Below, one piece after another: positions 1 to 8,652 of a DNA stretch of 64,000 nucleotides. Each line of letters starts with the position of its first letter. Position 1 is the stretch's first letter. A program made the translations under genes and the position numbers. The notes below the pieces were generated by a model, which had not been told where the DNA came from, did not search any database, and saw only the letters and a program-made list of their open reading frames with translations. Origin of the DNA: Sphingobacterium corticibacter (GTDB lineage Bacteria > Bacteroidota > Bacteroidia > Sphingobacteriales > Sphingobacteriaceae); contig NZ_QDKG01000002.1 of NCBI RefSeq assembly GCF_003076635.1, positions 186,001 to 250,000 of the forward strand, given 5' to 3'.

Positions 1-2
1 CG

Positions 3-503
3 AGTGATATATATTTTTCAGGTAGTTATGAATCAAAAAGGATGATTACTTTGGGAAGAATGATTGAACAATGTACGATTCTAGGATTGAATAATAAATT
101 TATAATAAATTCTAGCAAAACTCGCATTTTAAAAACGTGTCCACTATCTGTTACCAAAAAACAGATCTCATTTGAGGAAAACATACGTAATTCCTACAAT
201 GCTAAAATTATTGCCGATGTTGTATTTGAGGGGCACACTGGTTTATCCTTTAGGATATTTGAAGCGTTAGCATTCGATAAAAAAATTATTACCACGAATA
301 AACAAATCTGCAAATACGAATTTTACGATCCCTCAAATATTTTGATTTGGACAGAAGATACTTCTTGTGAAGAATTGAAACAATTTATTGAAAAACCATA
401 TAAACCTGTACATCAAAATATCAAGAAAAAGTACAGCTTTGATAATTGGATTAAATATATTCTTGACCATGGTAATTTCACTCCAATTTCCCTACCTGAA
501 TAG
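3..503 (+). CDS. RfaS-like polysaccharide biosynthesis protein, C-terminal part (5' truncated by window)
   Basis: The reading frame is open from the first complete codon at position 3, so the gene starts upstream of the window and only the C-terminal ~166 residues are visible. The segment GLSFRIFEALAFDKKIITTN followed by a KYEFYDPSNI-type stretch resembles the C-terminal sugar-nucleotide-binding half of RfaS-type and related lipopolysaccharide or capsule glycosyltransferases, in which a conserved R-x-x-E-A-L element is followed by a loop on mandatory or default use of a stored position. I see no signal peptide or membrane segment in the visible part. It ends 41 bases before the convergent GT2 gene and belongs to the polysaccharide locus that continues to about 6546. 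A glycosyltransferase role is inference from the motif and context; the family call is tentative. Confidence 0.55.
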   Translation, partial: SDIYFSGSYESKRMITLGRMIEQCTILGLNNKFIINSSKTRILKTCPLSVTKKQISFEENIRNSYNAKIIADVVFEGHTGLSFRIFEALAFDKKIITTNKQICKYEFYDPSNILIWTEDTSCEELKQFIEKPYKPVHQNIKKKYSFDNWIKYILDHGNFTPISLPE

Positions 504-544
504 TTGAACATCATTAGGCTTGGAAAATGTGGGATTATATTATG

Positions 545-1408
545 CTATATATTTTTTTTTCTCATCACACATATTCCGCAGAAATACCATTTTACAAGAC
601 CATTTTTGAGCTTTTTCTTTCTCCCAATTGGCAGACCTAAAATGAAATATAAGGCATTGACACCGGTATCTTCTCCAAGATTATATACCTTGAATTTCTT
701 TTGAAAGGACTGCTTGAATTCTCTCACGGGAGCCAGTCCTTTATTACGGTCTACTCGATTACTTTGATTAAATAGTGCAAGTGCGGATCCTGCTCGGTGT
801 TTATAAAAATATAAAGACTTATCTTGTAAGACTAATCGATTGGCAAGGTAAACAGCTTGAATGGAGAACACCAGATCTTCCCCAATACGAATCTTTTCAT
901 CAAAATAAATAGAGTGGCTTACTAAAAAATCTTTTCTAAGTAAGTATTTAAAACAATGTCCATCTTCTCCTACTTTAGCCAACATCATCTTATCTTCTGC
1001 ATTTGAAGCTACAAAGATTCCATTCCTCTCATGCGACCAGATAGATGATTTTTCATGATAGATACTACAACAAACTACATCTGCGTCGTATTTACAAGCA
1101 CTATTAATCAACTCTTCGTAAAAACAGTGATTAATCAAATCATCTACATCTAGGAAATGTAGATATTGACCCGCCGCACCACTTATACCTGTATTCCTAG
1201 CCGCCGAGACACCTCTATTACTCTGACTAATTACTTTTACATTAAAAGAGTTTGCAATTTCGACGGTTTCATCAGTGGAGCCGTCATCAACAACTAAGAT
1301 CTCAATATCTTTATAAGTCTGAAATTTTACGTTTTCAATGCATTGAGCTATATAAGTAGCAGCATTAAAAGCTGGTATAATCACCGTTATTAGAGGAGTA
1401 TCAGACAT
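545..1408 (-). CDS. Family 2 glycosyltransferase
   Basis: A GT-A fold GT2 enzyme expected to transfer a sugar from a nucleotide donor onto a growing surface glycan at the inner membrane face. The N-terminus ITVIIPAFNA (residues 7-16), the VVDDGSTDE motif (39-47) and the metal-binding DVDD (87-90) are intact, as is GVSAARNTGI between them. Length (287 residues) is normal for a soluble GT2 and no membrane segment is seen. I start at the ATG at 1408; a GTG two codons further upstream is possible but adds only Met-Leu. It is the last gene of a minus-strand run (4404 to 545) of capsule-type genes and is clearly related to the second GT2 at 2590-3375. Donor and acceptor sugars cannot be read from the sequence. 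Confidence 0.88.
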   Translation of the reverse strand: MSDTPLITVIIPAFNAATYIAQCIENVKFQTYKDIEILVVDDGSTDETVEIANSFNVKVISQSNRGVSAARNTGISGAAGQYLHFLDVDDLINHCFYEELINSACKYDADVVCCSIYHEKSSIWSHERNGIFVASNAEDKMMLAKVGEDGHCFKYLLRKDFLVSHSIYFDEKIRIGEDLVFSIQAVYLANRLVLQDKSLYFYKHRAGSALALFNQSNRVDRNKGLAPVREFKQSFQKKFKVYNLGEDTGVNALYFILGLPIGRKKKLKNGLVKWYFCGICVMRKKNI

Positions 1409-1519
1409 TAGCACAATTAACTAGATTATTCACAAAAACTTTTAAAAGATTATATCGCCAATTTATTATGTACAACGTGTGTAGAAGATTACGTGTCGAT
1501 TTTGCATCCCTCACTTCCT

Positions 1520-2497
1520 CTATTCGTCGGTTTGCTGTACATGACTCTCATTTTTCTTAACCTCTACCCTATCGACATTTCTAAAATAATACCTTAACCT
1601 CGTAAGCTGCTCATCATTTAGATATGTCAGCTTGTGAATAGACGTAATATCTAAAAGATTAGATGGTGCAATAACATTTTCGTGCCCATCTACAACTAAT
1701 CGCAATAAATGAGGATACGTATCCGATACAATAGGGCATTTTTCCTTTTTAAATTTATCACTTACTAGTTCATTATACAAAATTTGCAAAATAAAATAAT
1801 GACGAATTCTACTTTCCGTCTTCCAATAATAGACAATGAGATCAAGTAAAGTTTGTATCATTTCGCTATTGGCTTTTGCAAATATGACGCTGGACAACAT
1901 CCGCACCTTAAATCTTGGATTGGACGACCAGTATTTGAGGTCAGGACTTGGCCAATTTGATTCATCAAAAACTTGATCATCACGTTGAAAAACAAAATAA
2001 TCCATGTTCCAAAATGCTGTCGGGAGCGGTCCAGTTAATAAGATTGTTGCATCAATCCACACGCCTCCATAAGCTTGCAGTAACGCCAAACGGAGAAGAT
2101 CTGAAAAGAAAACATGTTTGAACCTTGGCTGTCCATTATGATTCCAAACGTAATCTGGAAGATTTATGTATTCCTTTACTGAATTATCATCTAACCTGAC
2201 TATCTCATACTCACTACAATAGTGATCTATCGATTCAAAGCATATCTTTACCAGCTCAGGTAGGTTCTCATCGATTCCTTGACCCCAGTATTGCCATATA
2301 ATCTTTTTGCCTACTAAGTTATTCTTAATTCCTAGACTATTTCTAGGTATTTCTCCCATGAAATATCTATCTATAATTGGACTCCAAAATCGAGCTATTT
2401 TATCTTGTTTATTTTGAATAAGCTTACGTCGACCTGCAGCCCACAGCTTTTTAGAAAGTCGGCCGCTCGCGAGGAATCTCTTAATTTTCTTCATCAT
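1520..2497 (-). CDS. Capsular polysaccharide synthesis protein (Caps_synth / GT32-like)
   Basis: A 325-residue protein with the signature of the capsular polysaccharide synthesis family: IWQYWGQG at residues 67-74, an R-F-K-H-V-F-F-S-D-L-L-R-L segment around 125-137 and GGVWIDATILL at 144-154, where the W-I-D stretch is the equivalent of the DxD nucleotide-sugar site of GT32-like enzymes. The first 40 residues are basic and probably amphipathic, which may favour membrane association. Two ATGs in tandem (2497 and 2494) give almost the same start. It lies between the two GT2 genes on the same strand, which points to assembly of one oligosaccharide repeat. The reaction is inferred from the family; substrate unknown. 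Confidence 0.82.
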   Translation of the reverse strand: MMKKIKRFLASGRLSKKLWAAGRRKLIQNKQDKIARFWSPIIDRYFMGEIPRNSLGIKNNLVGKKIIWQYWGQGIDENLPELVKICFESIDHYCSEYEIVRLDDNSVKEYINLPDYVWNHNGQPRFKHVFFSDLLRLALLQAYGGVWIDATILLTGPLPTAFWNMDYFVFQRDDQVFDESNWPSPDLKYWSSNPRFKVRMLSSVIFAKANSEMIQTLLDLIVYYWKTESRIRHYFILQILYNELVSDKFKKEKCPIVSDTYPHLLRLVVDGHENVIAPSNLLDITSIHKLTYLNDEQLTRLRYYFRNVDRVEVKKNESHVQQTDE

Positions 2498-2589
2498 TAT
2501 AATACAAAGTAAAACCTAACCATAAGTTAGAAAACCGAGATAATGTATTAGATACTTGACGACACTAAAATAATACTTACAATTTGCTT

Positions 2590-3375
2590 TTATCTTACAA
2601 AAACTTTCCGCAACAAATACGTCAATCTCCCCGTATCTATCCCAGGGATTTTGAGGTTATGCTTGCGTGCAAACTCTTTTCGAAATGCTTTGGCGTGCGA
2701 CCAATCTATTCGTCTCTTATCTCGGTGAGCCTTATCTTTTTTGCTCATAATCGAGTTTTCGCGATGATAGTAGATATATTCAGCACCGGGAACAACGACC
2801 ACACTTTTCGCATAAAAAACAGCAGGAAGTGAAAACGTCAAATCCTCAATAAATCGCCCCTCTTCAAAGCGCAAGCCTTGCTCTTTGATAAAATCTAAAC
2901 GGAATAGATAACGCCAAACATACCCCCATTTACCGACAAATGTTGCTTTCAGCTTGTCCTTTGCCGTGTGATATACAGCTTGCTTTTTGAAGCGCCACGT
3001 TTTGTAACTATGCTTTTCATTAAGCATACCGCCACACGCGATATCAGCTTGAGTAGCCACTACCGCATCGGCCATTTGCTGATAATACTCCAAATTGATA
3101 CCATCGTCTACATCCATGAAATGGATATACGTTCCAGAAGCCGCATCAATTCCGGTATTCCTCGCCGCCGATAAACCACGATTTTCATCCAAGCGAATCA
3201 ATTTTACCGGATATTGCAATGCAATTTGGCCGGATCGATCAGACGAGCCATCATCCACCACAATGATTTCTAGGTTCTGGTAGCTCTGCGCAAACATATT
3301 GTCCAAACACGATTTGACATACTGCTCCCCATTATAAACAGGGATAACAACAGAAATCAAAGGCCCTTGTGTCAT
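2590..3375 (-). CDS. Family 2 glycosyltransferase
   Basis: A 261-residue GT2 enzyme with ISVVIPVYNG (7-16), IVVDDGSSD (38-46), RGLSAARNTGI (66-76) and DVDD (88-91), all expected catalytic elements. It is a paralogue of the GT2 at 545-1408: both share the GD/RNTG-I-A-A-x-G-x-Y-x-H-F-x-D-V-D-D core and a similar basic C-terminal half containing R-x-D-F-x-x-x-x-x-x-F. The gap to the Stealth gene upstream is only 18 bases, so the two are probably cotranscribed. Donor sugar cannot be predicted. Confidence 0.88.
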   Translation of the reverse strand: MTQGPLISVVIPVYNGEQYVKSCLDNMFAQSYQNLEIIVVDDGSSDRSGQIALQYPVKLIRLDENRGLSAARNTGIDAASGTYIHFMDVDDGINLEYYQQMADAVVATQADIACGGMLNEKHSYKTWRFKKQAVYHTAKDKLKATFVGKWGYVWRYLFRLDFIKEQGLRFEEGRFIEDLTFSLPAVFYAKSVVVVPGAEYIYYHRENSIMSKKDKAHRDKRRIDWSHAKAFRKEFARKHNLKIPGIDTGRLTYLLRKVFVR

Positions 3376-3393
3376 ATAAGGATAGGATAAAAA

Positions 3394-4404
3394 TTATGTT
3401 AAACGATCAGCCAGCTCAAATTGCGAAGGCTGTGGTAGAATACTTTCGAATGATTTCTCAACCTCCATCATAGTTTGATCGAAGTTTGGCATGTGCTCAT
3501 TATCATTGATACACACCAAGGAATAAGCTTGTTCTTTAATAGCTTTAATGGCTTTTTTGGAGCGAAACAATAACGGAAACATCTTGGTATCTTGATAGGT
3601 ATTGTAAGCTTCAAAGTTTGATTGGCAAATTTGCCAAGTTCTGAACAACTCTTGCGTAAAATCTTCTGGAGAACGGAATTTGTGTTTCGACATTTCCATT
3701 AGCTCCGCTTCCGCATACTCCCAAACTTCTTTGAATGTGCTCTTGGTATAAGGTTGCGCATTATGTGGCGTACGAAGTGTGATAAACTTATTGTACCAAG
3801 ACAGCAAGTACGTCAATCTAGCTTTGCTTCCATACATCGGGTTGTACCATTTATCATAATCCCGTTTCATGACAGCAGGTTTATCAAAACGCTGGTTGAT
3901 TACTCGGATGTTATTTTTCAAACATTTACTCCATAAAGACATGCCTAGATTCATCCGAAACGCAGCAATATCCTGCGGAACTCCATCCTTACTAAAGAAA
4001 CGGTTTGGCTTCAAGTCATTGATAATAAAGAAATCATCATTGAAATACACGAAGTTCTCTGCAAGATCAGGTATACGATGCAAGTGTACTTCAAGCACAC
4101 TTGAATTGAATAACGGCAGAAATTGCGCAGGAATATAATCTTCGTGATGTACCAAGTTTAGCTTGGGATGATCGGCATCTAGCCATTCTGGTTTCTGTCC
4201 GCAGGTTACAAAATGGATCTTGCGCACCCATGGAGCAAACTGCTCTACGCCACGAAACCAATATTTTAAAAGCCCGTGATCGCGAAAACGTGCTTCCGAC
4301 ACCTCATTCTTGGCATTGTTAATCTTTCCCGAATGTTTAGCAAAGCTTTCCTGCCAGATCGGGTCATTCATATCCACCCAAGTGATCACAAAATCTATGT
4401 CCAT
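3394..4404 (-). CDS. Stealth family capsular polysaccharide phosphotransferase
   Basis: Stealth proteins transfer hexose-1-phosphate to glycans, forming phosphodiester-linked polysaccharides such as meningococcal-type capsules. The N-terminus DFVITWVDMNDP (residues 3-14) is conserved region 1; RFRDHGLLKYWFRGVEQF (39-56) with HFVTCGQKPEWL (64-75) is region 2; ENFVYFNDDFFI (116-127) with the Asp pair and HNAQPYTK later complete the family pattern. I start at the ATG at 4404 because it sits 8 bases after AGGAG and makes region 1 begin at residue 3; the longer frame to 4443 adds 13 poor residues. It is the first gene of the minus-strand run and is divergent from the uxs-like gene. Which hexose phosphate is used is unknown. 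Confidence 0.9.
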   Translation of the reverse strand: MDIDFVITWVDMNDPIWQESFAKHSGKINNAKNEVSEARFRDHGLLKYWFRGVEQFAPWVRKIHFVTCGQKPEWLDADHPKLNLVHHEDYIPAQFLPLFNSSVLEVHLHRIPDLAENFVYFNDDFFIINDLKPNRFFSKDGVPQDIAAFRMNLGMSLWSKCLKNNIRVINQRFDKPAVMKRDYDKWYNPMYGSKARLTYLLSWYNKFITLRTPHNAQPYTKSTFKEVWEYAEAELMEMSKHKFRSPEDFTQELFRTWQICQSNFEAYNTYQDTKMFPLLFRSKKAIKAIKEQAYSLVCINDNEHMPNFDQTMMEVEKSFESILPQPSQFELADRLT

Positions 4405-4440
4405 AGCGCGCTCCTGTCTTTCACTTTTTTTTGGAGTGCA

Positions 4441-4499
4441 CAAAGATAGATATTTTCCAGCATATGTATTCTAGGCCCTAGAAATAATGCCTATATTCG
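4441..4499. promoter_or_regulatory. Divergent promoter region with 15-bp palindrome
   Basis: Between the Stealth gene (minus) and the nucleotide-sugar gene (plus), the minus strand has TATCTTTG (plus-strand 4441-4448) and the plus strand has TATATTCG (4492-4499), both matching the Bacteroidota -7 element TAnnTTTG or one base off. Neither has a clear TTG at -33. Instead the perfect palindrome TTCTAGGCCCTAGAA lies at 4469-4483, covering the -33 region of the minus promoter. A shared operator is inference. Confidence 0.45.
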
Positions 4500-4526
4500 T
4501 TCTCTATCAATATGTCTTGAAATACA

Positions 4527-5522
4527 GTGAAGCAAGCTTCTCCTAAACGTATACTTATTACTGGTGCTGCCGGATTTTTGGGCTCGCACTTAAGCGATCG
4601 TTTTATTCGTGAGGGATATCAGGTGATAGGCATGGACAACTTGATCACAGGCACTCTACGCAATATTGAACACCTTTTCAAGCTACCAAACTTTGAATTC
4701 TATCAGCATGATGTTTCCAAGTTTGTACACATTCCAGGGCATCTGGATTATATTTTACATTTTGCTTCGCCCGCAAGCCCGGTAGATTATTTACGTATTC
4801 CTATACAGACGCTAAAAGTGGGATCATTAGGAACGCACAACCTTTTAGGCTTGGCAAAATCTAAAAAAGCATGCATCTTAGTAGCTTCCACGTCAGAAGT
4901 ATATGGGGATCCTTTAGTTTCTCCGCAGGCAGAAACCTATTGGGGAAATGTAAACCCTGTAGGACCGCGAGGTGTTTACGATGAAGCTAAGCGTTTTCAA
5001 GAAGCGATGACGATGGCTTATCACAACTTTCATGGTGTAGACACGCGAATCGTACGCATATTCAACACGTTTGGGCCGCGTATGCGACTAAACGACGGGC
5101 GTGCATTACCTACATTTATTGCGCAAGCACTTCGTGGCCAAGATTTAAGCGTTTTTGGCGACGGTCAGCAAACACGCTCTTTCTGCTACGTAGACGATTT
5201 GGTGGAAGGCATCTTTCGGCTACTTCATGCCGATTATAGTGAACCTGTGAATTTGGGCAATCCAGATGAAATTACGATCACAGATATAGCCAAAGAAATT
5301 ATTGAGCTCACGGATAGTACGTCGAAGTTAGTATTTTCGGACTTACCTATCGATGATCCGAAACAACGACGGCCCGATATTAGATTAGCAAATCGTTTGC
5401 TAGATTGGTCGCCCAACGTTTCTCGTTTAAACGGTTTACGCAAGACCATCGACTATTATCGATTAATGGACAAAATAGATTTACAAGAAACTACTCAAAT
5501 ATATTTTAAAGGAGATGCATAA
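4527..5522 (+). CDS. UDP-glucuronate decarboxylase (UDP-xylose synthase-like SDR)
   Basis: An extended short-chain dehydrogenase of 331 residues. It has the NAD-binding [10 protein letters not shown] (13-22), a STSEVYGDP segment (121-129) and the catalytic YDEAKR with Tyr151 and Lys155. The combination of [11 protein letters not shown] (78-88) and [10 protein letters not shown] is typical of UXS enzymes that oxidise and decarboxylate UDP-glucuronate to UDP-xylose, rather than of GalE or RmlB. No ATG exists in frame upstream of the core; GTG at 4527 is the only reasonable start. Its stop overlaps the ATG of galE by 8 bases, so the two are translationally linked and supply UDP-sugars to the locus. 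Alternative: a related dTDP-glucose 4,6-dehydratase-like enzyme. Confidence 0.85.
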   Translation: MKQASPKRILITGAAGFLGSHLSDRFIREGYQVIGMDNLITGTLRNIEHLFKLPNFEFYQHDVSKFVHIPGHLDYILHFASPASPVDYLRIPIQTLKVGSLGTHNLLGLAKSKKACILVASTSEVYGDPLVSPQAETYWGNVNPVGPRGVYDEAKRFQEAMTMAYHNFHGVDTRIVRIFNTFGPRMRLNDGRALPTFIAQALRGQDLSVFGDGQQTRSFCYVDDLVEGIFRLLHADYSEPVNLGNPDEITITDIAKEIIELTDSTSKLVFSDLPIDDPKQRRPDIRLANRLLDWSPNVSRLNGLRKTIDYYRLMDKIDLQETTQIYFKGDA

Positions 5523-6546
5523 AATTTTAGTAACAGGTGGTACTGGATTTATCGGTTCACATACCGTTGTAGAATTATATCAGGCGGGCTACACGCCCAT
5601 AATTATAGATAATCTATCTAACTCGAGCATTCGAATTCTAGATCAAATCGAAAAAATAATTGACTACCGCCCAGAATTTCATCAGTTCGACTTATGCGAT
5701 GAAGTGGCGGTGAAAAATTTCGTCGCCAATAATCCAGACATCTCGGGTGCCATTCACTTTGCGGCTTCCAAAGCAGTGGGCGAATCGGTGTTAAAACCGC
5801 TTAAATATTACCATAACAACTTTTTCTCCTTGATCAATTTGTTGAACGCATACCAAGACACACCTATTAACTTTGTTTTCTCATCAAGCTGCACGGTTTA
5901 TGGTCAACCAGACCAATTGCCTGTTTCTGAATCAGCGCCCGTAAAAACCGCCGAATCCCCATATGGAAATACGAAACAAATCGCAGAAGAAATTTTGCAG
6001 GAGACCGCTCAAGCATATGACAATTATCAGATTGTTTCCTTACGCTACTTCAACCCTGCTGGAGCGCACTCTTCGGCACTAATTGGCGAATTACCGATAG
6101 GCGTACCTCAGAATTTAGTACCTTTTATCACACAAACGGCCATCGGCAAAAGGGAGAAATTAACGGTATTCGGTGGTGATTATGATACCACAGATGGCTC
6201 TTGTGTGCGTGATTATATTCATGTGGTAGACTTAGCCAAAGCACACGTAGCTGCTATCCAATTGCTGGAGAAAGGCAATCCTGCCGGAAGGTACGATGTG
6301 TTCAACATTGGAACCGGAATAGGCTACTCTGTTTTAGAAGCTATTAAGGCTTTTGAAAAAACATCCGGTCAGCAATTGAATTATGAGGTGGGCCCTAGAA
6401 GAGATGGAGACATCGTAAAAGTCTGGGGAGATGTGACAAAATCTGCGGAAAAATTAGGCTGGAAAGCAGAATTAGGCATCGAAGAAATGATGAAATCTGC
6501 TTGGGCATGGGAGAAGTATATTCAGCAAAATCCCTTAGTGGATTAA
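5515..6546 (+). CDS. galE: UDP-glucose 4-epimerase
   Basis: Interconverts UDP-glucose and UDP-galactose in the cytoplasm. The protein has the full length of the family (343 residues), the NAD-binding GGTGFIGSH (8-16), SSSCTVYG (123-130), catalytic Tyr150 and Lys154 in SPYGNTK, and the substrate region RYFNPAGAH and [15 protein letters not shown]. The ATG at 5515 lies inside the last codons of the UDP-xylose synthase-like gene, directly behind AAAGGAG with no usual spacer, which suggests translational coupling rather than independent initiation. The next gene starts 3 bases downstream. High confidence. Confidence 0.95.
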   Translation: MHKILVTGGTGFIGSHTVVELYQAGYTPIIIDNLSNSSIRILDQIEKIIDYRPEFHQFDLCDEVAVKNFVANNPDISGAIHFAASKAVGESVLKPLKYYHNNFFSLINLLNAYQDTPINFVFSSSCTVYGQPDQLPVSESAPVKTAESPYGNTKQIAEEILQETAQAYDNYQIVSLRYFNPAGAHSSALIGELPIGVPQNLVPFITQTAIGKREKLTVFGGDYDTTDGSCVRDYIHVVDLAKAHVAAIQLLEKGNPAGRYDVFNIGTGIGYSVLEAIKAFEKTSGQQLNYEVGPRRDGDIVKVWGDVTKSAEKLGWKAELGIEEMMKSAWAWEKYIQQNPLVD

Positions 6547-6549
6547 TGT

Positions 6550-7131
6550 ATGTCAGTACACCAACAACCAGAGCTTAAAGCAGCTATTCTCGCTCTTCCA
6601 GATAGGGCGAAAGACAAGCTATTAATTCGCTTGATCAATAAAGATAAAATGCTGATCAAGCGACTGCATTTTGAACTATTGGAAGACGAAACTGACTTAC
6701 AGGCACGAGTTGAGCATTTGCGCAGACAATTGCAAACCTTATTTGTAGATGCGGCTAAAAGTATGGCAAGTAACACAAGCTTAAATAGTATAATTGCGGT
6801 AAATAAGTTGGTGAGGCATGCCAATGGCATTATAAATGAGCATGAAAAAGTCACTAAAGATAAAATTAGTGAAGTAGAATTTAGACTCTTAATTTTAAAA
6901 GAACTTATTCAAAGATTTTCCCAAATTGTTGAAGTGAGCCATCTACAGGCCAGTCACAAGCTTCATCAATATCTAGCAGCACGTATCAAGTTTGCCTATG
7001 GCAAATGGCTGAAATTGCATGAGGACTATCAATTCGACTTCAGAGACGAGCTTCAGCTTATAATAACCTGGGGCAGTAACAGCGCTTTGAGCCCCTATCT
7101 AAGGCAGTACAATATCCCGATGGAAATCTAG
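6550..7131 (+). CDS. Hypothetical helical protein (possible DUF6155-like)
   Basis: A 193-residue protein starting 3 bases after galE. It is almost entirely predicted helix, rich in charged residues, with repeated hydrophobic heptads around residues 25-70 and 95-130. There is no signal peptide, membrane span or recognisable catalytic motif. The Asp-Lys-Asp-Lys-Leu-Leu-Ile-Arg-Leu-Ile opening and the C-terminal W-L-K-L-H-E-D-Y-Q-F-D-F segment recall a small conserved Bacteroidota family (DUF6155), but I am not sure. Tight spacing suggests transcription with galE, yet its content gives no link to sugar metabolism. Function unknown. Confidence 0.75.
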   Translation: MSVHQQPELKAAILALPDRAKDKLLIRLINKDKMLIKRLHFELLEDETDLQARVEHLRRQLQTLFVDAAKSMASNTSLNSIIAVNKLVRHANGIINEHEKVTKDKISEVEFRLLILKELIQRFSQIVEVSHLQASHKLHQYLAARIKFAYGKWLKLHEDYQFDFRDELQLIITWGSNSALSPYLRQYNIPMEI

Positions 7132-7234
7132 TAATTTCACCAATCGATGAAAAATAAAGCTCGTTTATACTTACCGAATGTAGTGCTTTAACTACATAGT
7201 TTAAAAAAATGAAGGTTTTGTCTCAATTGATCAA

Positions 7235-7242
7235 TATATTTG
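7235..7242 (+). promoter_or_regulatory. Candidate -7 element for the OmpA-family gene
   Basis: TATATTTG matches the Bacteroidota -7 consensus and lies 101 bases before the ATG at 7344. A TTTTG is present at 7216-7220 but only 14 bases upstream, shorter than the usual 19-21, so the promoter call is moderate. The 212-base gap otherwise shows nothing clear. Confidence 0.4.
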
Positions 7243-7343
7243 CATTGGATTATTTAGAGATGACGATTAGCTGAACTGGTAACTATTTCGTTATTTTTGA
7301 TCATTACAAATTATAGTGCACCATACCAAAACATCCGTTAGCA

Positions 7344-8558
7344 ATGAAATATACATTCATTTTAATTCTGGGAATCGTGACGTATATGTCCGCTTCAGCC
7401 CAAACTTACGAGATTCGTCGCGACACAACGACTATTGTACACGATGACAAATACAAAGTAGAGACCAATCGTTTCTTCCAAAACTGGTTTCTCGGTGCTG
7501 GCGCCGGTGCTCAAATCTATTTTGGGGACCACAACAAGCAAATGGATTTTGCAGATCGTATTACTCCCGCTTTCGAGATTAATTTGGGTAAGTGGTTTAC
7601 GCCAGGTATTGGTGTACGCTTAGGTGCCAATGGCTTCAAAGCAAACGGCCTAACACAAAATGGCAGTTACGTTGTAGGGCCATATGACAAACTTCCATGG
7701 GAAGGTTACATGTTGCAAAAGCAAGAATTGAAATTTTTTCACTTCCGTGGAGATGTGCTTTTCAACCTATCAAACTTACTTGGTGGATACCGTGATAATC
7801 GTTTTTATGAAATTAGTCCCTACGCCGGATTAGGCTTAATGATAAACACTAACGATAAGTCTGAGCGCGTAGGTAGTGGAAGAGAAATAAGTGCCAGCAT
7901 TGGTTTATTAAATACTTTCCGTTTGAGTCCAGCATTTCATCTGACCTTAGATCTTCGTGGATCGGTAGTAGGAGATCGCTTTGATGGAGAAGAAGGAAAT
8001 AGATGGGAAGATGGATTGGGTTCTGCCACAGTAGGAATTAGATACAATTTTGGCAAGAAGAAAGACTGGGATCAACCTAAAACTACGATCATCAAGTACA
8101 ACGAAGAAGATCTTAGCGCATTGCGTAGCGCTGTGAACAAATTGGCTCAGGATAATAATCATTTAAGAAAACAATTAGCAGAAGCGAAAAATTCTTCAAT
8201 AACCGAAGTACAGATTGAGCGCAATATGCTAGTAGCACCTATCTTAGTAACTTTCCCAATTAACAAAAGTATCGTAAGCAACGAAGCTCGTGTCAACTTA
8301 AGTTTCTTTGCGGATATGATTAAAGAAGGAGATCCGAATATCAAATACAGCATTACAGGTTATGCAGATAAAGGTACCGGAACCGCCAAGATTAATGACC
8401 GTCTAAGCCGTGAACGTGCAGAGGCAATCTACAACGTGCTTGTTCGTGAATTCAACGTATCACCGTCTCAATTAGTAAAAGAGTACAAAGGCGGTGTGGA
8501 TAATATGTACTATGATGACCCACGCCTAAGCCGTGCAGTTATTGTTATAGCAGACTAA
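7344..8558 (+). CDS. OmpA family outer-membrane protein
   Basis: A 404-residue protein with a signal peptide (MKYTFILILGIVTYMSASAQ), an N-terminal eight-stranded-barrel-like region (about 45-235, rich in alternating hydrophobics and aromatic residues), a short coiled-coil segment (about 255-285) and a C-terminal OmpA peptidoglycan-binding domain (about 300-400). The C-terminal domain has ITGYADKGTG and the NDRLSRERAEAIYNVL motif, matching the family N-x-x-L-S-x-x-R-A pattern. It should tether the outer membrane to peptidoglycan. It has its own upstream region and a strong hairpin terminator at 8584-8617, so it is probably monocistronic. Barrel type is inference. Confidence 0.9.
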   Translation: MKYTFILILGIVTYMSASAQTYEIRRDTTTIVHDDKYKVETNRFFQNWFLGAGAGAQIYFGDHNKQMDFADRITPAFEINLGKWFTPGIGVRLGANGFKANGLTQNGSYVVGPYDKLPWEGYMLQKQELKFFHFRGDVLFNLSNLLGGYRDNRFYEISPYAGLGLMINTNDKSERVGSGREISASIGLLNTFRLSPAFHLTLDLRGSVVGDRFDGEEGNRWEDGLGSATVGIRYNFGKKKDWDQPKTTIIKYNEEDLSALRSAVNKLAQDNNHLRKQLAEAKNSSITEVQIERNMLVAPILVTFPINKSIVSNEARVNLSFFADMIKEGDPNIKYSITGYADKGTGTAKINDRLSRERAEAIYNVLVREFNVSPSQLVKEYKGGVDNMYYDDPRLSRAVIVIAD

Positions 8559-8583
8559 CTGTTTCATCAATACAACTCTTAAA

Positions 8584-8617
8584 TAGCCGGTGTCGAAGTT
8601 CGACACCGGCTATTTTT
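8584..8617 (+). terminator. Rho-independent terminator of the OmpA-family gene
   Basis: An 11-bp perfect stem (AGCCGGTGTCG with CGACACCGGCT) around a 5-base loop AAGTT is followed by TATTTTTGCT. It lies 26 bases after the OmpA stop codon and separates it from the tricorn-like gene. Confidence 0.9.
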
Positions 8618-8652
8618 GCTATATTTAGCGCATTAATTAACCAACACTACAT

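Noticed and set aside
504..704. 66-codon plus-strand ORF after the RfaS-like gene
   Set aside because: It lies opposite the end of a well-supported GT2 gene and lacks any domain or start context.
7947..8353. Minus-strand ORFs within the OmpA-family gene
   Set aside because: Antisense shadows of a well-supported gene with low-complexity sequence and no start context.
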